A stretch of DNA of 64,000 bases from Haemonchus contortus (GCA_000469685.2 LS997565.1:22675740-22739739); one strand, 5' to 3'. Shown: positions 13,198 through 26,405, counted from the first letter of the stretch. Notes: a model not told the origin generated them from the letters alone. Translations and numbers: made by a program.

Positions 13198-14924
13198 AAA
13201 AGTTCCGAGTATTCTACCTTATATAAGTGAAAATATTTTATTATAAAATGTTCGAAAATAGAAATGCCAATAACATGCGGTCAATCTTTTCGTATTGTTA
13301 TAGTAGTGACACCGCATCATGATCAAGGTTCTCAGAGCACCTAAAGGTTTTTGGTATTTTGGTCGAAACAATCTTTCACAAAAGCTAAATATCAATTTCA
13401 AAGCCTTATTTTTTACGCGATCAATCCTGGAACACATGAAAGCTACCAGAACAGATCGTCTTTTTCAAAACGTAGCACTCTCACCAAGGTGACACTCTTT
13501 TGTTGTCGCTGTGTCTGTCAACATTTGCTCAGAGCGGCAGAGTTCCGTTCGACAGGGCATAAGGAACTCTCTGACTCGCGCAGGTATAGAAAAATTGTTT
13601 TTGAAAGGTCAAAGCCTCTTTGCAAAGTTAAGGGTTGGTTGGGATGGCGTGGCAGTTACCCAGGACCTCTCATAACGACTATTCTGCTCTTTGACTTCTG
13701 ATAAAACATGTTTATCTACAGAACTTTGAAAAGAATTTCCAAGCTTTGATTGATTAGGCTTTGTAAGTAGACGGCAGTCTTTTATCGAGAAGCACCGTAA
13801 GTAGAGAAATAGAACTAGTATCAGCATCCTGAAAAAGAAGAGAAAGGAAAAGGGAGGAAACATCTCCTTCTGGTGCCTAAGCCTGAGGACAGCATGCAGT
13901 TTCCTGTACCGCTAGGTTATTCTGGGCGCTCACTTGTGGGTACGCGCCGAAACCCTCTCAGTTTTCTTCATCGAGCGAATTTGCTCACCATATGTAAGAG
14001 TTCAAGTTTTGTTTGAGGTTTAACGTTTTCCCCTACAACCCAGCATTCTCGCGGGATAATACTATTTTCGAAAAAAAAAAATTATTTCGAGTCCCTCGGA
14101 GCTCATAACAACTCTACGCTTTTTCAATATTGATATTGTTCTAATGTCACGATAGCCGCATCAGAATTAGTTGTTCATTTCCTTTCGCAGCTCTCATTAC
14201 ATATGAACAGCGAGCGATTGTAGGGAAGGTCGACACGGGTGATTTTCGTTGGCTATGTCTTTCATACACCCTCCCAGAGCGCATAACAAATAGCCTTGAT
14301 TTAGGACGACCTTGCGCAATTCTATCCAATTAAGATCGGCAGCAATTGAACTTTAATAGGCTTGGAGAGAGAAACAACGTTGGATTGCTCATAGTGGGGG
14401 TAACATATATATGTGCATATATTATATATACATATGTAAGTATGTATATATGTGCATATTCATATATACATATGCATAGCTTTGTTCATGTTAATCTGCC
14501 TTGAATGAGCATATATAAATAGGCTCATTCAAAAACTTTTTTGTGTTTTGAAATTTTTCGTTACCGTTCCAATATGCGAGCTGTTTGAAATTATGCCCAA
14601 GTCTAGACTTTTTCAAGAATATTCCTCAAAAACATCATTTCGTAGCAGCCTTTTTTGGACACGTGCATTGTTTACCCAGCTGACAGCTCATGAAGAACAA
14701 ATAACAATTTGCTTAGCATTTTCCCTTTGTTCTTTGTGATCTATGCCGTCACGATATGGCACGGCATCGACTTCAGGTCGGATATCGAACAAAGGCCGTA
14801 GGCTGTAGGGGTCCTAAAAGGGAGAGGGGATAACTCATATCAGTTCACCTAGAGGGAAAAAGCGATTGGATGACTCAAACAGAAACACTGAGTACCTGAC
14901 GAGTAAGAATGTTCTCACTTTAAA
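13198..14924. other. Intergenic, no gene seen
   Basis: This follows the stop of gene 1. It holds an AT-rich stretch after the stop, with no canonical AATAAA seen close by, and a TA-rich palindromic run at about 14399-14480. The short open frames at 13351-13701 and 13609-13863 overlap each other and resemble nothing. Confidence 0.5.
14399..14480. repeat. TA-rich alternating microsatellite
   Basis: It is a run of ATATAC/GTATAT/CATATA units such as ACATATATATGTGCATATAT, strongly self-complementary and able to fold as a long hairpin. It is probably simple-sequence expansion. Confidence 0.8.
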
Positions 14925-15215
14925 TATCCAAAATCACCTGTCGTTTTTCGTCCCATTTCTCATCGATTTCCTCGAGCCAGTAAGCTCTTCATTGGTCCTT
15001 GTTGCGAGCCATAGCGGTCAAGTGGATCGTCCTCGTTCAATGGACATGGGATTCCTTCCGTTTCAGAGCTCCCGTGAAAAGTCTGGTATTCGTTTGACAT
15101 CCCTGAGGATATAGTCAGTATCGTCCTTGGTCCAACGGGTCATCATGATATCGCATAACATGTCCGGCCCACTTAATGAAAATACCAATGCTCATGTCAA
15201 TCAATCCAAATAAAC
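14925..15215 (-). mobile_element. RTE-like LINE, 3' end of the ORF (fragment)
   Basis: The - strand translation gives KWAGHVMRYHDDP followed, with frame breaks, by YPQGCQTNTR and ARNKDQ-RAYWLEEID. This is the order of the C-terminal region of nematode RTE reverse transcriptases (WAGHVMR, then PRD-KRTPGRPP, then ARDRDQW). Stops and frameshifts show it is dead. It matches the family at 40280-41640, which keeps the opposite (N-terminal) end. Confidence 0.65.
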
Positions 15216-15309
15216 TGTTCCTAAAAATTCGAACATGCCAACTGTTTTGCTTTTCGTTTTTTTTTTTCTGTGTGTTTGAGCTCAACGATTCAGAAATGCG
15301 TGAACAGAA

Positions 15310-15423
15310 ATGGAGAAGTTGATCCGCGAAAATGAGGCACTCCGGCGCGAGCTGGTTGCTAAGGATGATCTGATTTCCAGCCTTCGACAGCAGATCGCCC
15401 TCAACAACGGCCGTGAAACCTGA
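15310..15423 (+). CDS. Short open coiled-coil segment, possible terminal exon
   Basis: This 37-residue frame starts MEKLIRENEALRREL and ends with stop TGA. Its heptad-like pattern of Leu/Ile positions with charged residues predicts a coiled coil. A T-rich tract with CAG acceptors (ACGATTCAG near 15295 and GTGAACAG at 15307) lies just upstream, so it could be the last exon of an unrecognised gene or a retained piece of one. It does not join the final exon of gene 1 in phase. The partner and function are unknown, and the GC-rich codon use contrasts with its surroundings. Confidence 0.35.
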   Translation: MEKLIRENEALRRELVAKDDLISSLRQQIALNNGRET

Positions 15424-16786
15424 ACCCTTGAGAGCGTCGAAAAGAAGATGGGCGCTGGACTCGGAAATACTAAACTCCATATTGATGGCCATCAATGGCT
15501 CTATGTAATTTCCCCTTACTCTTCGACTAGCATCCCCATCAATATATCCCTGATCAGTTTTGTCTTTTCCAGGTTTTGATCTCATCCGTTCCAAAATATG
15601 AACGTCGATCTCAATGGGTATTTCGCGATTTTTGTTGCTTTTTTTTAGAAACACCGTTCATGGTCCCAAGTTCCTCTGTTGTGCCCTAGGTGAACATTAT
15701 TATGCAAATTGATTAATACCGGTGGTTGTTTTGAATTCATTTAATGTAAACATTTGTATATTGAAAAGTACGGGAATAAAGTAGATGAAATGGTAATTCT
15801 CTGTTTAGTTTTTGCAAAAAAAAAATGACTTGGGAACAAAAGAGAGGCAGAATAGGACAGTATAGAAGAAAGTACCGAGAGGCAATACGTACAATATATC
15901 TAGCGGCAAGCGTACACCTATAGCTGATGCGTAGTGAACCTCGCAGGCTTAGCGGAGCTTGTCTTACCTTGGACTCCGTATTTAATTGCATCCAAAGGCT
16001 CATAGCCCCCTCATCGACCAATTGGTCCGAATAGGAATCAAAGCATGCCGCATGCTGCTGGATCCGTCGATGATGTACTCACTCTCAAGTAGTTCTTACT
16101 TTTGTGCTAAATACCCACCCTAATGGTTCGAAAAATCACAAAAAACGCAATTCCGCGTTTTGCCTTTTTTTCTGTCACCAAGTTGATTTTCACTTTTTAT
16201 ATAGTATGTTATATGGTTCAGCTTAGATCATCGCCCCCTACAAAGTGGTGTCCACCAAAACTTGATAAGTTCAATTTTGAAGCCCTTCTCCATCATTGTT
16301 ACTGAGGGTACGTCACTAGCAAAGGTGCTTGCTATAATTATGTGCAAGAAGCAATCGCTTCTTTTGAAAAGTTTTCAGTGGGTCGTGGAGTAGCTAACAT
16401 TTTCCCGAAATCAGATCAAAATTAGACCACGGCATTTCTTAGAATGTTCTGATCATTTCGATACAAGTTTTCTTCAAACGGATGAAACTGCCCATCTGCT
16501 AAATTTATATCATAGCGGCTTTTCCAAAATAAAGAATGGCAAGTACGAGTTGGTTCCTCTTCTCAGAAAATATTATGCCTGTTCGCCAAAAAAATTACTT
16601 TGCTGTAGCTTGCATATTGTTGGCTTGAGTTCAATAGAAAAATTTATACAATCGTTCAAATCCTGTACATGGCATGCTTTCACAAAGAGCATAATTTTCT
16701 GGTCCTTTCAAGCGGGATTTCTGATGTTCACTTATAAGCACCGCATTGCCCCGAAAATATTCATGCTAACCTCTTCGTGAACAATC

Positions 16787-17290
16787 AACATGAGTAAAAT
16801 GCATCTTCAGTCGTACTTTTCAGTCAATACTAATTTCTACTGAATCTAGTCATGCGATTTGAGCAGGGTGCATTGGTGAATATTAACCACCATTATCCTG
16901 TAATCTGATCATGTTCCAATGTCCAAAAGAGCTTGAACTTAAAAGCAACTGGAAGTACAGATGAGGGTCCCTCTAAGAGTTTTTTCATTTTTGCCATGTC
17001 CTAAAGTGTACCAGCGATAATGCCGAAGACATAGAGAAGAAAAAATGCACACAAGGTGCGAATAACTGCAGACGTCATAACTTTGCCTTAGCGAAGTCTG
17101 CTACCGCAGCAACTCTTGCTCTTAGCTATGTGGATGTTGCTGCTTCGCAGTCAAAGAGTATTAGATAGTGTTAAACATGTCTTGGTCAAAATATCATAAA
17201 TTCGTGCAATTTGCTCTACTATACAAAGGTTTACCCGCGAAAAAGCGTGAAACCATTTGGCCGAGGACGTCTGAGCTCTACTGCGTATAG
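16787..17290. mobile_element. Short inverted-repeat element, CAGTAGCGCTC family, copy 1
   Basis: The internal sequence matches the copy at 24040-24562 over its whole length: TTCAGTCGTACTTTTCAGTC, ACTGAATCTAGTCATGCG, ATGCCGAAGACATAGAG and CCGAGGACGTCTGAGCTCTACTG in the same order. The left terminal repeat is worn away and the right one is recognisable as TGAGCTCTACTG. There is no coding capacity. Confidence 0.7.
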
Positions 17291-17789
17291 GTACTCTAGA
17301 TCGCCCCAGAGCAGAAGGCTAACTCTTTCTCTTTTTTTTTTAAACTAAAAAGGAAACTTCGAAGAGACTTACGTGGGTTGAACGCCTTTTCCGAAAACCT
17401 ACCAGCGATGTGAATACCGATCCACCTTGAACTAACACCTCCAGCACCGTACTACCCTTTCCATTCTCTCGGCCACTCGAATGGCTCTTCAGCTCAGCTG
17501 GCCAAGGAAGGGAATTGACCTCTGCGGCTCTTTCAGTATTACCAATGAAGTTTCTTCGCACCTCGACAATAGCTCCGATTGTGCCCGCAGTTGTGAACTG
17601 TTTTACATTCTACTTATTCGAATGCTCTTGATCAAATGGTACCTTCACTAATAGTGTGCTTGGAAACAATGTAAACATTAACACTACACGAATTACGAAA
17701 ATAGAGAAAGTTCAGCAAACCTTCACGAAAGTATTGATGTACAGATGTTACCCGAGTCCACGTACCCTGCATGCATGCCTAATTACAGA

Positions 17790-18127
17790 GAACGTCTCAG
17801 CGGCTTAAGCTGAAGACGCTTCTCTATAGACGGATCTTCAATGACATCGTCTTCGGTTTCAAATTGCTCCGGGGTGAACTAAAGCTCAAGCGGAGCAAGT
17901 ACTGGGTGTTTAGGCCTTGCCGGGGACGTATTAGGATGCTCTCCATAACTTGCCCTAAACTGGCAAGAATCAATGCAACAAGATTTGCTGGTCTTATTTC
18001 TTCAGTAGTGCAAAGTGGCTCCAGCTTGCTGCCTGCTGAGATCCAAGAATCTCAAAATGTTGGTGTTTTCAAGAGGAAGTTGAGAGAAATTGATCTTTTG
18101 TTACTACTTGGTATCCCGGACTTCTGA
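17790..18127 (+). mobile_element. CR1/Jockey-like LINE, C-terminal tail of the reverse transcriptase ORF
   Basis: The open frame reads RLKLKTLLYRRIFNDIVFGF near its start and RFAGLISSVVQSGSSLLPAE then FKRKLREIDLL near its end. This is the usual C-terminal sequence of CR1/Jockey-type reverse transcriptases (R-x2-L-R-R with a VWN-LP-x(n)-FKRKL pattern). The upstream RT domain is absent, as in a 5'-truncated insertion. A run of AAATAAAAT units at 18708-18728 may mark its 3' end. Confidence 0.6.
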
Positions 18128-20900
18128 AAATTTCGATAATTATCAGCTTATTTCCAGCAATGCCCACCTTCCAGAAATATACATGGTTCGAGTCAGAGAG
18201 AAGGCAATGATATGTGTCTATTGTTTTTTTGTTTTGATTGTTCTGTTTTGTGTTTTTTTTCTGCTTTTCCTTTTATCTACGTCATTTAGTTGATGTTCTT
18301 CTAAGTTTTTTGTACCTCACGCGTACCTTTTGCGATTGGTGAAGATCTCAAGACCTATGATCGCAATGTGGTACTATCTACCAAGATCTCGAGAGAATCT
18401 TGAAGGTAGCCATAGGCCAATTTGAAATAAGGGCTGGTCTGCAGCTGAATTGTTAGGGCTAGGGAATACCTAACATTCGAAAATTTGGTTTTCGGATTCC
18501 ATATATGTATATATTCATATTTCATGCTCTCTGGAGTTGGTGTTTATCCCTAGCGTCATCCGCCTATTGAGTTCCATTTCTCCCCGATCTGAGTTAACTA
18601 CTTTTTATTAATCTGAACAAATCTTGACCAACCGATGTAAGGTTTGACTCTTTATGTCGTTCATGTTTACTTCACTGTTTTGTTAGAGCGCACCTCTGCG
18701 TGCATCAAAATAAAATAAATAAAATAAAGTTACGTTTGGAAACATAAATATTCTCAAGCATTTCATTAGTCTGCCTTGATGTGGAGAGATGTTAGTGAAT
18801 TCACACACTTCTTTTTGTAAATTTTTGGATATACATGTTCACAGTTCCGAAGATTTAGATAAGTATACAGAATTTCATAAAATTGAAATATGTTTGTGTT
18901 CTCGACTTACTTGGGTCATCATGCGTCAGCCAGTTTCTGTAGAAAGTGATTTACAAAGATATGTAAGACGGAAACTACACAAGTGTGTGGCAAGATAAAA
19001 ATAACATCATCCACTCCATAAAGTTAAACTTGGAAGTATCACCACTCGGTAGAAGCCAGGGATCTTATTTCTGCAAAGACAGGCTTTCGAAATCGATTTC
19101 ACTCGGACGGCTTTGAAGAAGTTCATCTTCAAAATCGAAATTTTTTCACCTGGGATTTATCGAACCAATGTTAGCAGGTCCTTTTCGCCTTAATACGTCC
19201 TCCTCTTCAGCAAAGCTTATAGTTTGGGAGAGACCCTCCTGCTGAACGCTCCAGAAGGAGTTCGTAAAAGAGTCAGTGGCGAACATCTGGTAAGAAATTT
19301 CAAGGCATAATCTCAACTCAAAAATCCCGTTCAGGTGGTGAGACGTCAGGGTATAACGAAACACCCTTACCCCTTGCCCCTATGGTTTCGAAAGATTCAA
19401 CCTGTATCGATGAACAAGTCCCGCTCAAAAACTTCGGTTGCTGGTAATTTGAACGACAACGCATAACTACGTTGCGCTGCGTGGTCCCCACTAGCTTGAT
19501 CAGAACCCTTCACCTTCCACTACGCTATAAGGTTATAAAATACGAGAGAAAAGTCCCAGTGTTCGTTTTTATCGATCTCGTTCGCAAGTCGGGGACACAA
19601 GCTAAGGTGATCCATCGCACAAGTTACAGGGCGCTCAAAACACAAGCGCGCGTTATATACCAGCCACTGGTTGCTCACCAATACTCAATGTGCTTAATTA
19701 AATGCTACGACTGCTACTCACTTTTGATAGTTATTGGTTAGAAACTATAAGAAATACTGATAAAAATTTCTGTTACCTGCTTTTTGTGGAGGGTAGAGTG
19801 AAGCTGCGAAGCTGCACATTCGAAAACACTTCCAACACAAACTTGTATTCTGCAAACCACTCAAATGCGGAGCTCCCACAATTCTGAATGAAATGAAGCA
19901 GCCATGGGTGTATGTGATATTATTGGGCCGAAGTCTTTTTATGTGAAGGGGAGATTCCGGCCTGATCAAAAGCCCTTTATCAATTTACAGCAATACTCAA
20001 GGTCGAATATTTTACCTTTCCCTCTTCTTCTTCCTCCATAGAGTAATGATCATTCTAACTTCCAGATCGCAACCCACTTGATTCCTTCGTATAGTCCCCT
20101 GATCAGATCAAAATGGTCGGTTTCTCAACACAATTTGAAGCTACTTCAAGCGAAACTGAATAAACAGCTTGGAAGGAAATGTGGGAGGGGGTAAATGTGG
20201 AAATGACAGTCATGCAACGAGATTTTTAAGCTCACTTTGTGATAATTATCCTTCCAACTTCTCTATTAGTCTTCATAGGCAGACGGATCGATCCGCTCGT
20301 TTGCACCTGAAAGTTACAACCACTCAAGACATCATAATTCTTCGAAAATAAACTGCTACGAAAGTGAAAGGTTCTCACCCACTCTCCCATAGTTCCCGTA
20401 GATGGCACTCGGTCGTGATGGAGCAAAACTTGGAACTGAAACTTATTTGTCCTGTGGGGGGCAAGAACATTTTTATTCGTAATATCTTTTAGTGTTCCCA
20501 GAATAAGAGGGAGCTACCTAGTTGGCCAGTACTGGGTCCAAAAACATTTTGCATGAAGGCCGATCGTTGAGGACGTATTTATGGAAAGGCAAAACGAGGG
20601 CTTAGAGGTGGAATCCCATTCAAGCGGAAAGAAAATTTTAAACATTTCCAAAAATGGGTGTCAGAGGCCTCAAAGAGGAAGGTGGTCAACAATTCACTGA
20701 ATCTCCATTGGATCTTTCATTGGATCAAAAAGTCTTCGCCATGGTTGACGGCGAAATATTCTGCCCGAATGGGTTTTGTTGAAGGAAATTCAAAACACAT
20801 TCCTACAGGAAACAAACTTTCTTGGGAAGTTTTTCCGTAAACGTTAAAGGCCGAATCTTCGTCAGAAAGCAAAAACTCCAAGCGGAAAGTGCCATGGAAC
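18128..20900. other. Intergenic stretch
   Basis: Apart from the AAATAAA-rich run at 18708-18728 I see no confident feature. An open stretch at 20658-20840 shortly before the BEL/Pao gag remnant may be part of that element, but its translation is not diagnostic. Confidence 0.4.
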
Positions 20901-23110
20901 AACCATGACTCTCATGAAAAACCGCAAAAGAGTTTGTAGAGGCTGAACTGAGAATCGTAAGTCAACTCGAGCGGAACATATTCAGTAATAAGGGAAGCCA
21001 TGCAAATGACATGATAAGTAGGAAAGAGAACTGTGACGGAAGGCAAACCAGCGCGAGCTTCAGCATTCGATGCTTTGTTTTTTACTGCACAAAAACAGGA
21101 CATATTGCAAAAAATTGCGCTGAAGTCCCTACACTTAATTAGCATCTCGAGGTCATAAAGAAGCATTTACGATGCTATAATTGCCACAAAAGAGATCATA
21201 CAGCAAGCAATGGCTGCAAAAGGAGCTTGTAAATGTGGCGGTCACTGGACACCCCCACCCTCAATCTGTCAAACTCTCTTCCCCTAACAACCCCTTCTCA
21301 AAACGTCTCAGAACCCAAAAAAGCAAGCAACAAAGAGGGCACAACGACACCCTTAATTCGTCAAATATCCCACCTTTTGGATTCTGAAAAAGCTCGAGTT
21401 CAACATGAAGATAACATACTCTACTTCAAACAGCCCACGAATATGATATGGTCTAGCAGGAGAGGCCTAGAGCGCACAACCCAACCACCGGTAACATTTG
21501 ACCTGTTCACGTCATGCTCGGGCGCCGTTAGGTCATTCATAAGCAGCACACTTGCAAGGAGATTGCACCTCAGAGACCATTAAAGTCCGTGAGGCTCAAT
21601 AGAACACTTTCGGCTCACAGCTGCCAATATCAAAAGCACTGTCGTGTCACAACAGCCCAACTGTTGGGCGCTAGTGGCATACAATACACATTCAAGGTAG
21701 CAAGGATCGACACAATCATCAATTGACTGCAACGGAATCGCCTCAGCCTCAGAGATGTACGGTTCCTCTTCAAAGATGAACTGCAACTCTCCATGAACCC
21801 CGACCTGACAAGCATCTGTTCACAAATTCTTCTGAGCTGCACCGACCTCTTTTTACATCTGGACCATGGCATGTCGCCACAACACATACTACAATCAAGG
21901 TATCGACTCATTTCGTAAAAGTTTGGTTATTTAGGAGCAGGATACAACGGCGAATCCTCTACGACAATCAACAACGACGAGAAAGAAATGACGATGCACT
22001 CTCTGAAAGAAGTGGAACCTGAAGCGACAGCGCAACTGCGGGAAGACTTCTGTACGTTTGAACCATCTGGAGTGGGCGAAATCAGTGGACCAAAGACAGA
22101 AGAACGTCGGAAGACAGACCACGCTGTATGGAACGCATTCGAAGAAACCATTGAAAGAAAGGAGGATGGCTACTATGTATGCTTCCCTAGAAGCAAGAAG
22201 CTGAACAGCTGCCTGACAACAGGATTCTTGCTCTATGTCGCCCAAAACCTGATCGGCAAACTGAGAACCACTACTGAAATACTAGAACAGTATCAGGGAA
22301 TAGTTCAAACTCAACTAGATCGTAATATCATTGAACAAGTAGATGAACACAGACCTCACAATGGAGATATAGTTCATTACTTGCCTCACTGTGCAGTTAT
22401 CACTCCTCACAAGAACACAACCAAATTTAGGGTTGTGTATGATGCGTCCGCCCATCTGAAGAACCCTCCCGTCCCCAATGACGTCCTTCATCGAGGACCC
22501 ATCAGGCTTCCTAAGCTGTGTGATATCATACTAAGATTCAGAATAGAGACCTAGCTACTGTTGCTAGTGATGTCGGAAAAGCTTTTCTCCAAGTGAGACT
22601 TTACTTGAAAGACAGAGATGCGAGTCGTTTCCTGTAGCTGAACGACGTGAACCAACCAGCAATCCGAGAAAACCTCATCGTATACCGCTTCAATACTGTC
22701 ACTTTCGGGTTGATATGTTCGCCATTTCTCTTTGCCGGTATGATCAAATATCAGCTTTGAACACAGACCATCTTTGAACACAAGCCTTAGACGAGAAATA
22801 AGCGAGGAAGGACCCTGAGCAGAAGTACTATTCAAAGAATTCTTAGGATACTATGGAATTCGAAACAAGACGAGCTAATCCTAAACTGCAAGTATCCTCC
22901 CAAAAAAATCACAAAACGCTCCGAACAAGTAGCCTCCATCTATGACCCACTCGGATGGATGACACCCGAAAGCGCTGGCTCAAAGGAACGCCATGCTCCG
23001 CGTCATAAGAGCGAGTAAGGTTCAGTGAACTACATTGGCTTCCAGGGACGAATGGAGACGTTGATGGCCCCACCTCCAGCAAATCGATAATCACTGGAGC
23101 AGCAGGTGAT
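20900..23110 (+). mobile_element. BEL/Pao LTR retrotransposon remnant (gag knuckles, protease, reverse transcriptase)
   Basis: Recognisable blocks occur in element order. Gag-like FVEAELRIVSQLERN starts near 20932. Zinc-knuckle pairs of the form C-x2-C-x-K-x-GHIAKNC then CYNCHKRDHTASNGC lie near 21085-21220. A retroviral-type protease region (SFISSTLARRLHLRD) lies near 21530-21580. A long open frame at 21988-22554 contains the Pao reverse transcriptase signature FRVVYDASAH and NDVLHRGPIRLP. After a stop it continues with SDVGKAFLQVRL and TVTFGL-SPFLFAG up to 22740, and VASIYDPLGWMTP lies near 22925. Several stops and frameshifts interrupt it, including a TAG where the family usually has Trp near 22639. 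No LTRs were recognised and integrase is missing, so the copy is dead. Confidence 0.8.
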
Positions 23111-23299
23111 ACAAGCGATAAAAAAAGCCAATGTTGTCTTGAACAAATTTTTGTTGGCAGTCTTCTAGTTAGTTACAAGTCTTCTAGTTAGAAGAAAGAA
23201 TGCTTAGTATGTGGCTTACGTCTCAAACTACATATAAGTACTTGCAGGGATTAGCTAGTGTAGAAGTCAGAGCTTTTGATGCTCCCAGAAAAGTCTGTT

Positions 23300-23425
23300 A
23301 GAAATAAGCCAACTCCAGAGGCATGGGAGGATTGGTTGGTCCAGGCGCACATCGATCAGAGATTCGAACCCGCGACCATGCGTGTCTGATAGTGCGCCAC
23401 TTGCCACATCAGCACCGCCGTCATT
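23300..23425 (-). repeat. tRNA-derived SINE, copy 3 (head only)
   Basis: On the - strand, from 23425 down, there is a GTGGCAAGTGGCGCACTATC A-box region and a GGGTTCGAATC B box near 23370. The first part of the family body follows and then similarity is lost. It is a truncated copy just beyond the BEL/Pao remnant. Confidence 0.7.
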
Positions 23426-24039
23426 TTGCGACAGTATCTCAATGAACACTGGCTATGGTTTTGGATATGCAGATTCATCCCTTCGTTGGAGCGTATTCCC
23501 TTGAAAACTTAAACGGAAAAACACCAATAATTGGAAGTGCGGTAAAACTTATCTAGCCTGTCATCAAACTGATGGTATCGCATAACGGAGTAAGTCGGCG
23601 GCAAATTCTTTGTGGCATAGCTGAGTCACCTATAAAAAAAGCGGTCCAAAATTTAGAGGCAAGTTTTGCTATTTAGATACTAGTATCTGATGAGAGAAAG
23701 CGGTGTGAAGAACGTTACGAAAACAAGCGTACATACGGCTGCCGTTTGTGGATAAATTTTACTATTTCGAAAGCTGTGAGGTGGAATCACAACTGGAGTA
23801 GACCCTAACCTAAGACAGAGAAGTGGATGACGGGATCAACGTGATGATGAGAGCACATGCATAGTCGTGCAGACAGTAGATCATCTACGAAAAGGTGCGT
23901 GGAACCGAAACTGAGAAATCCAGCCTGTTCCAAAATAGTTCGAAAGTACACATCGCCAACTGAGGCAGAGACCACCACTTCTTTTGTTCTGAGCGAGAAT
24001 CACATGGACAACTTGTAAATTACAAATGAATGCAAAGTA
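23426..24039. other. Intergenic, nothing recognised
   Basis: This is sequence between the truncated SINE head and the next inverted-repeat element. I see no frame, motif or repeat that I can support. Confidence 0.4.
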
Positions 24040-24562
24040 CCTACAGTAGCGCTTAAAAGTCTTCTGTGAAATGGCTCTTCAGCCGTACTTTTCAGTCGTA
24101 ACTCCTTTCCTACTGGATCTAATCATGCGAAGTTTCTATATTTGGAGCGTGGGTGTATTGTGAATATTTACCACTATTATCCCAAAATCTCGTGTTCCAG
24201 ATATTCCAAAGAGCATGAACACAGACTGAAAATGCAGATGATGGTTTTTCTAGAATCTCTTTCCTTTTTGTCATGTCTAAAGTATACGAGTGGTAATGCC
24301 GAACACAATAGATGAGAAAAACGCACATGAGATGGGAATAAGTGCAGACGTCAACAACTTTTGTTTTAGCAAAATTTGCTACCGCAACAAATCCTTGCTC
24401 TATCTGTGGATATGACAGCTTTGCAGTCAAATAGTGCTGGGTAGGGTGAAATATGCTCTAGTTGAACATATCCAAATTTTGCGCGGTTTGGTCTACTAAG
24501 AGAAAAGTTATGAATGAAAAAGCGTCAATGCATTTCACCGAACACATTTGAGCGCTACTGTA
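24040..24562. mobile_element. Short inverted-repeat element, CAGTAGCGCTC family, copy 2
   Basis: The left end CTACAGTAGCGCTTAAAAGT and the right end TTTGAGCGCTACTGTA form imperfect inverted repeats ending in TA, as in Tc1/mariner-type elements. The interior is non-coding and parallels the copies at 16787 and 63071. Confidence 0.8.
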
Positions 24563-26405
24563 TATGATGAATACATAGTTGCGTTTTAGAGTCGCAGGTG
24601 TAAGGTCGCAGCGAATCGTTTCGCTGTGTACAGAGTCAGCTTTATCACAAGGAACCCAGCTGTCTTGTGCGCAACTCCAAAAATGTAGCAAATGATGTTC
24701 TGCTTAGCCTTCCACACACTCGAAATAAACAACCACTTCACGCTGGTTCCTTCAAGGTATTGGATTGAGTTATTGTACGGGGAAAGATGGTAAACGATCA
24801 ACTATTGAACGATAACGTTTTACCATTGGTCCGTCCCAGCTTCAGTATGAATCTACGCGCTTGGTTTCGACTTAGGATGACAGCAGTGGTTTGATGCGTA
24901 TGCGACTAGCTCAATGCCTTCCCAAAGTCAGTCTCGAACAAGTCGTTTCAATTTCCTACAGATGTCTGGCACAGATAAAGTGACATCACATGCACTTAGG
25001 TCCTTAGGTTGGCTAAGGTTTTCCAACGCCGTTCTGTAATTTTATGCACGTTAATGGTGAGTGTGTTACTGCGTCAGTTAACTTATGACTTCCATCTTTC
25101 CTTACCCTTTCCTATTCCCGTCCGATTGTACATTGAATCCAGTGCCAATACACCATTCCCACATAACAAAATGTTCCCACATAACTATTTGTAACTACAC
25201 ATAATTAAAGCAATTGTAGGTGTGTGCTCCTGATTGAATTATAGTAATAGCAATGCGTGTGAGACTGTGAGATGGAAGCTGAGTTCTGATTCAGCAAGAC
25301 TGACCAACTTGGGACTGAAGGGTATGGTTCACAATACAATCACGATAGCTTCGCTGATGGTGGACGCATCTGCAGCTGAATATCCACGTTTTTTTTTTAC
25401 AAATGAACTTAACGGCTTTTGGTTAACGTTTTGGCGGGGCCTGTTAATCGAAAGCATGCTTGTTATTCATACGGCTACCTTTTCGAACTACGGATATGAT
25501 CTTCAAGTTCCTAGAGCCAGGAGCTGTAAGAAAGGTCAACCTTGTTTAAGGTGAAGCTGTCTATTCAGTATGGATATGGATTTCCGCCGCAGAGAGCTTA
25601 TGTAAACATCCTAGGGTGAATGTGTTTTTGAAATACGTCCGGAGTGTAGGATCCCTGCTTAGGTTGCTCATCTCCCTGGATATAGAACCTGGACAGAACT
25701 GTGAGAAGTTTCTGTTAGCCTTCTTAAAACAAGGGCACCGCGATGGTATGCCTTGTCCTTCTACCATCATTTAACGGTGGAAGCGCTTTTATGTTTTCAA
25801 TTAGAATCCTTTCAGTTGTACCTCTCATTATCTATCTCTAACCTATTCAATATTTAGCAGACGATCTACTAATATAGCCTTCTAGATACTCAGAGAGAGA
25901 TAATTTCCTTTTCAAGAATCCTCAACAACTAATTCGTAGGTTTTTTTTAAAGTGCATGGAAACTGTGAAGGAATATATCTCCAATCAGACCTATCCGATG
26001 AGTGGCAGTGAAACCCTTCCGCCTTTTTTGTAGGTAGGATACATTCTTACCAAAAACCACTAAACCTGGAGTTCCTCTGAACTTTTTTAAACTAACAAAC
26101 ATAAAGAAGAAATGAATTTAGATGGAGTTCTGGTGAAGGTTCGAAGTTCCAGAAATAATGCGCTCAACTTCAGTGCCTTCCCAAACTGCTTTGTTCACAA
26201 ATTGTCACGGATTATATAGCTGAAGAGATCCAAAAGGTAGAAACAGCAGCAAAACTCCTCAGGTGGGTGTTCCGCTCTGCAGGACAGGCAAGTCTCAAGT
26301 GGCAGATACCATCGAAAGAGGAAGCATCATGCTGAAGGAAGCTGTCGTGCATGGAATTGCCGGACAATTTGAAAATAAGGTTCCGTCGATCCGAGAGAGT
26401 AGTAT
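24563..26405. other. Intergenic, nothing recognised
   Basis: This is AT-rich sequence with only short overlapping open frames (25009-25194, 25234-25554 and 25561-25770). No splice-supported exon and no repeat family seen elsewhere in the window was found. Confidence 0.4.

Noticed and set aside
15115..15654. 179-residue open frame on the - strand
   Set aside because: Only its last 30 residues match an RTE tail. The rest is antisense to the coiled-coil segment and has no recognisable composition.
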